The notes under the pieces are model-generated. The model did not search any database and was not told the origin of the DNA. It was given only the letters and a program-made list of their open reading frames with translations. From Kibdelosporangium persicum (lineage in GTDB: Bacteria > Actinomycetota > Actinomycetes > Mycobacteriales > Pseudonocardiaceae): 64,000 nucleotides of DNA. Shown piece after piece: positions 61,984 to 64,000 of this stretch. The translations under genes were made by a program, and so were the position numbers. Where the stretch lies: NCBI RefSeq assembly GCF_013280595.1, contig NZ_JAAATY010000033.1, forward strand, positions 1 through 64,000, in the 5' to 3' direction. Each line of letters starts with the position of its first letter. The stretch's first letter is position 1.

Positions 61984-61995
61984 GAGAGCGCTCTC
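61984..61995 (-). promoter_or_regulatory. LacI-type operator-like palindrome
   Basis: GAGAGCGCTCTC is a perfect 12-bp palindrome about 34 bp upstream of the protease start. It has the AGCGCT core of LacI-family sites such as CebR and BxlR operators. Regulation by a carbohydrate repressor is inference. Confidence 0.5.
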
Positions 61996-62068
61996 GTGAA
62001 CACTGTGAAGCCCAGGGGCGCCCACCGTCAAGGTCCAGACCACAGCACGGGACTCACCGGACGGACAC

Positions 62069-62821
62069 TCACGAGAGGTGGGCGGCGATCAGGTCGGTGC
62101 CTGCCGGCCGGAGACTGGCGATCATGCCGTTCGCCGAGGTGTCGAGCCGGGTGAGCCAGCGGCCGGCCGTGGTGTCCAGATAGTTGACCGGCTGACGGCA
62201 GCGCCTGCGGGTGCCGAGGTTGCTGGTCCGGCCGGCGGTGTACAGGCTGCCGCCGCCTGTTCTCGGTTGGCTCAGCACGGCGTTGATCGCCCGGACCTCC
62301 GGGCTCAGTTTGGTGCGGAATCCGGTGAAGCCGTCCCCGGCCGGCTGGGTCGCCGCCACAAACTGGTCGTACGGCACGCTGACCGGCTTCCCGGACGCCG
62401 GGGCGAGCGGCGGCAGCTGGTCGAGGAACGTTCTGGCCAGTTCGCTCGGCCGGGCCGAGGCCAGCACGACGGTGTCGGTTTCGAAGTTGCGGATCACGGT
62501 CACCGCCTGCTGATAGGCGGCGACCACAAGCACGCCGTAATGGAACGGCCTGCCGTCGACCGTCGTGGTGATCCAGCCGTAGTACTCGCGGTCCGGACGG
62601 ATGAGCGCGCCGACCACGTCGTCCAGGTCCGCGTCGGGCTGGCCCCGGCGCAGGCGCTGGTTTCGTTCCAGCTCCTCCAGGGCGTGCCGGTCGAGTGCCC
62701 GCCTGGTGTCCTCGTCGTACCAGGCCGGGGTGGCGGCGAGGATCGGGTGCGGCTCGGCTTGCCGCCACCTGATCAGCGCGTGCACCGTGGTCAGATTGAG
62801 CGTGAGGTTCCCGGTCAGCAT
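62069..62821 (-). CDS. EspG-family ESX secretion chaperone
   Basis: A 250-aa EspG-like protein: LTGNLTLNLTTVHALIRWRQ, the PAWYDEDTRRALDRHALEEL helix, EYYGWITTTVDGRPFHYGVL and the end GRWLTRLDTSANGMIASLRP. EspG proteins bind the WXG/PE-PPE secretion substrates of type VII systems and keep them soluble. The start ATG at 62821 has GGAG five bases in front; an ATG at 62860 is possible but overlaps the preceding gene. It follows the WXG-type gene by 25 bp, so substrate and chaperone are co-made. Confidence 0.88.
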   Translation of the reverse strand: MLTGNLTLNLTTVHALIRWRQAEPHPILAATPAWYDEDTRRALDRHALEELERNQRLRRGQPDADLDDVVGALIRPDREYYGWITTTVDGRPFHYGVLVVAAYQQAVTVIRNFETDTVVLASARPSELARTFLDQLPPLAPASGKPVSVPYDQFVAATQPAGDGFTGFRTKLSPEVRAINAVLSQPRTGGGSLYTAGRTSNLGTRRRCRQPVNYLDTTAGRWLTRLDTSANGMIASLRPAGTDLIAAHLS

Positions 62822-62846
62822 GGCCACTCCTGACGTCCAGTGAAGG

Positions 62847-64000
62847 TCAGCGATCATCACCGATCACCGGGGGCGCGCACTCCTCGTCCACACCGAACAG
62901 GTCGTCGTCCGGTTCGATGACGTACTTCCGTTGGTGCTCTTGGTCTTCCTCGCCGTCGGCCCGGCCGGGCGCGCCCATCGGAAGGCCGCCAAGGCCTGCC
63001 GCCCCACGGGCTGCCGGGCCGCCGGCACCGCCACGGCCGGCCGGCTGTCCGCCACCGGGTACGGGCTGGCCGGGCACAGGCCCGGTCCCTGCCGCGAAAC
63101 CGCCGCCGCGCATACCCGGGCCGCCGCCGGTTGCCGTGCCGCCGGTGTTGACGCCGCGGCGCCCTGTGCCACCGTCTGCCCCACCGCCGTACCCACTGCC
63201 GAACCCACTGAGTCCACCGAATCCTGGACCGGCTCCGGGGACATCGCGTCGGGGCGGTGCTGCCGTTGGCCGTCGCAGATTGGGCAACGGATTGCTCGTG
63301 TACGTGTCGCGTGCGACAGGCATGCCGCCGGGCGTCGTGGTGGTTGGCGGGGTTGTCGGCCTCGGACGGTTGGTCAGGTCGGTCGCCGCCGCTTGTCCCG
63401 TGCTGCCACCCGGCATGCCCGCCCCGCCGCCGGCCGCCAACGGGGGCGACATGGGCCCGCCGCCGCCCGCCGCACTCGCGGTGGTGCCCACCGGCTGGCC
63501 GGCGGCGGCCGCCGAGCCGCCCTGCAGTGCCGCGCTCGGCGACGCGGCACCGATGGGAGAAGAAGCCGTACGGGTGACCGCGGATGCTGAGGCACTGAGC
63601 GGGGGCGGTCCGGCGTAACTTTGCGGAACCTGGCTCCGGGCCGCCGCGGTGTCCGCGGAGTACGCCTCGTACAACTGGACGTTCTTGGCCGCCTTGGCGT
63701 TGTACTCGTTGATGGCCGCGTCGACATCCGTCTGGAACGGGTTCACCGCGTTGGCGATGCCGCCCTGCGGCGGCGTCGCCGGAACGGGCTCGACCTGGGA
63801 ATGGATGTGGGTGAACGCGGCGATCTCCGTGCTCAACGCCTGGGAGTTCGCGGCGAGTTGCCGCTGGGCCGCGGCGAAACTTTCGGACAACGGCGCGGTC
63901 GCCGCGGAAGCCGCGGCGGATGCGTTGCCCTGCCACGCCTCCGCACTCGCACTACGCGCCGCCGCGATCTGGTTGACCCGTTCCGCGAAGTTGTTCGACA
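62847..64000 (-). CDS. WXG/PPE-like ESX substrate, 5' end outside window
   Basis: The frame is open to the right edge, so the true start is outside. The first readable part (SNNFAERVNQIAAARSASAE, then AWQGNASAAA) contains a WxG turn in a helical region, as in WXG100/PPE-like proteins. It is followed by a helical domain and a long Gly/Pro/Ala rich region (for example SGFGSGYGGGADGGTGRRGV), and an acidic tail DDLFGVDEECAPPVIGDD. Type VII secretion is inferred from the WxG turn and the EspG gene next to it. The Gly-rich part is low-complexity. Confidence 0.8.
   Translation of the reverse strand, partial: SNNFAERVNQIAAARSASAEAWQGNASAAASAATAPLSESFAAAQRQLAANSQALSTEIAAFTHIHSQVEPVPATPPQGGIANAVNPFQTDVDAAINEYNAKAAKNVQLYEAYSADTAAARSQVPQSYAGPPPLSASASAVTRTASSPIGAASPSAALQGGSAAAAGQPVGTTASAAGGGGPMSPPLAAGGGAGMPGGSTGQAAATDLTNRPRPTTPPTTTTPGGMPVARDTYTSNPLPNLRRPTAAPPRRDVPGAGPGFGGLSGFGSGYGGGADGGTGRRGVNTGGTATGGGPGMRGGGFAAGTGPVPGQPVPGGGQPAGRGGAGGPAARGAAGLGGLPMGAPGRADGEEDQEHQRKYVIEPDDDLFGVDEECAPPVIGDDR

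Overview
The window is high-GC actinobacterial DNA, most likely from a filamentous Pseudonocardiales-type organism (Amycolatopsis, Kibdelosporangium, Lentzea or Saccharothrix relatives). The pointers are an SsgA-family cell-division protein, a complete P-loop conservon with a paired CYP157/CYP154-like P450 set, large SARP and NB-ARC/TPR regulators, an ALF-repeat secreted protein, ESX-type EspG and WXG genes, and many GTG starts with 4-bp stop/start overlaps. The genus is an inference from gene content. I see no tRNA, rRNA, CRISPR array or intact transposase.

Layout, left half. A secreted ALF-repeat protein runs off the left edge (1-1874). A TetR-led minus-strand cassette follows (hydrolase, DUF3500, MFS exporter, FAD monooxygenase; 2477-7905), then an aminotransferase/RraA-type aldolase pair (7996-9791) and a PadR-DUF1048-DUF1048 operon (10019-11023). 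At 12421-15037 four secreted proteins lie in a row: barwin/papain-inhibitor-like DPBB, GH128 glucanase, thaumatin-like and CAP. These parallel the plant PR-4, PR-2, PR-5 and PR-1 classes, and a LuxR-type regulator comes next. At 17062-19669 is a compact RiPP locus: a 40-residue cysteine-free precursor candidate, TfuA and YcaO. It converges on an amidohydrolase plus SARP regulator (19676-24005). The conservon occupies 24537-29567.

Middle and right half. 30056-30240 is a MITE-like element. 30358-37876 holds small secreted proteins, an aldo/keto reductase, an SsgA-like protein, TetR, a cutinase/PETase-like hydrolase, a SnoaL-like protein and a divergent XRE-cupin/MFS pair. 38199-45452 is a MoxR-DUF58-transglutaminase-like operon ending in a 981-aa propeller/PKD/beta-helix surface protein; the transglutaminase domain lacks its catalytic cysteine. 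45463-51613 carries an XRE regulator and a 1586-residue TIR - NTPase - nSTAND - TM - WD40 protein. 52411-57170 is a second, unusual RiPP-like operon: a 125-aa precursor candidate, a radical SAM/SPASM enzyme, a SagB-type oxidoreductase split by a frameshift, and a P450, with no YcaO. The right end has DUF1801 and AhpD genes, an XRE-NB-ARC-TPR regulator, a streptogrisin-type protease, and an EspG plus a WXG-motif protein leaving the window.

A palindromic repeat family (three copies: 12214, 24216, 33672) punctuates the first half. The most novel-looking loci are the rSAM/SagB/P450 operon, the minimal TfuA-YcaO locus with its short precursor, the PR-protein-like cassette, and the TIR double-NTPase protein.
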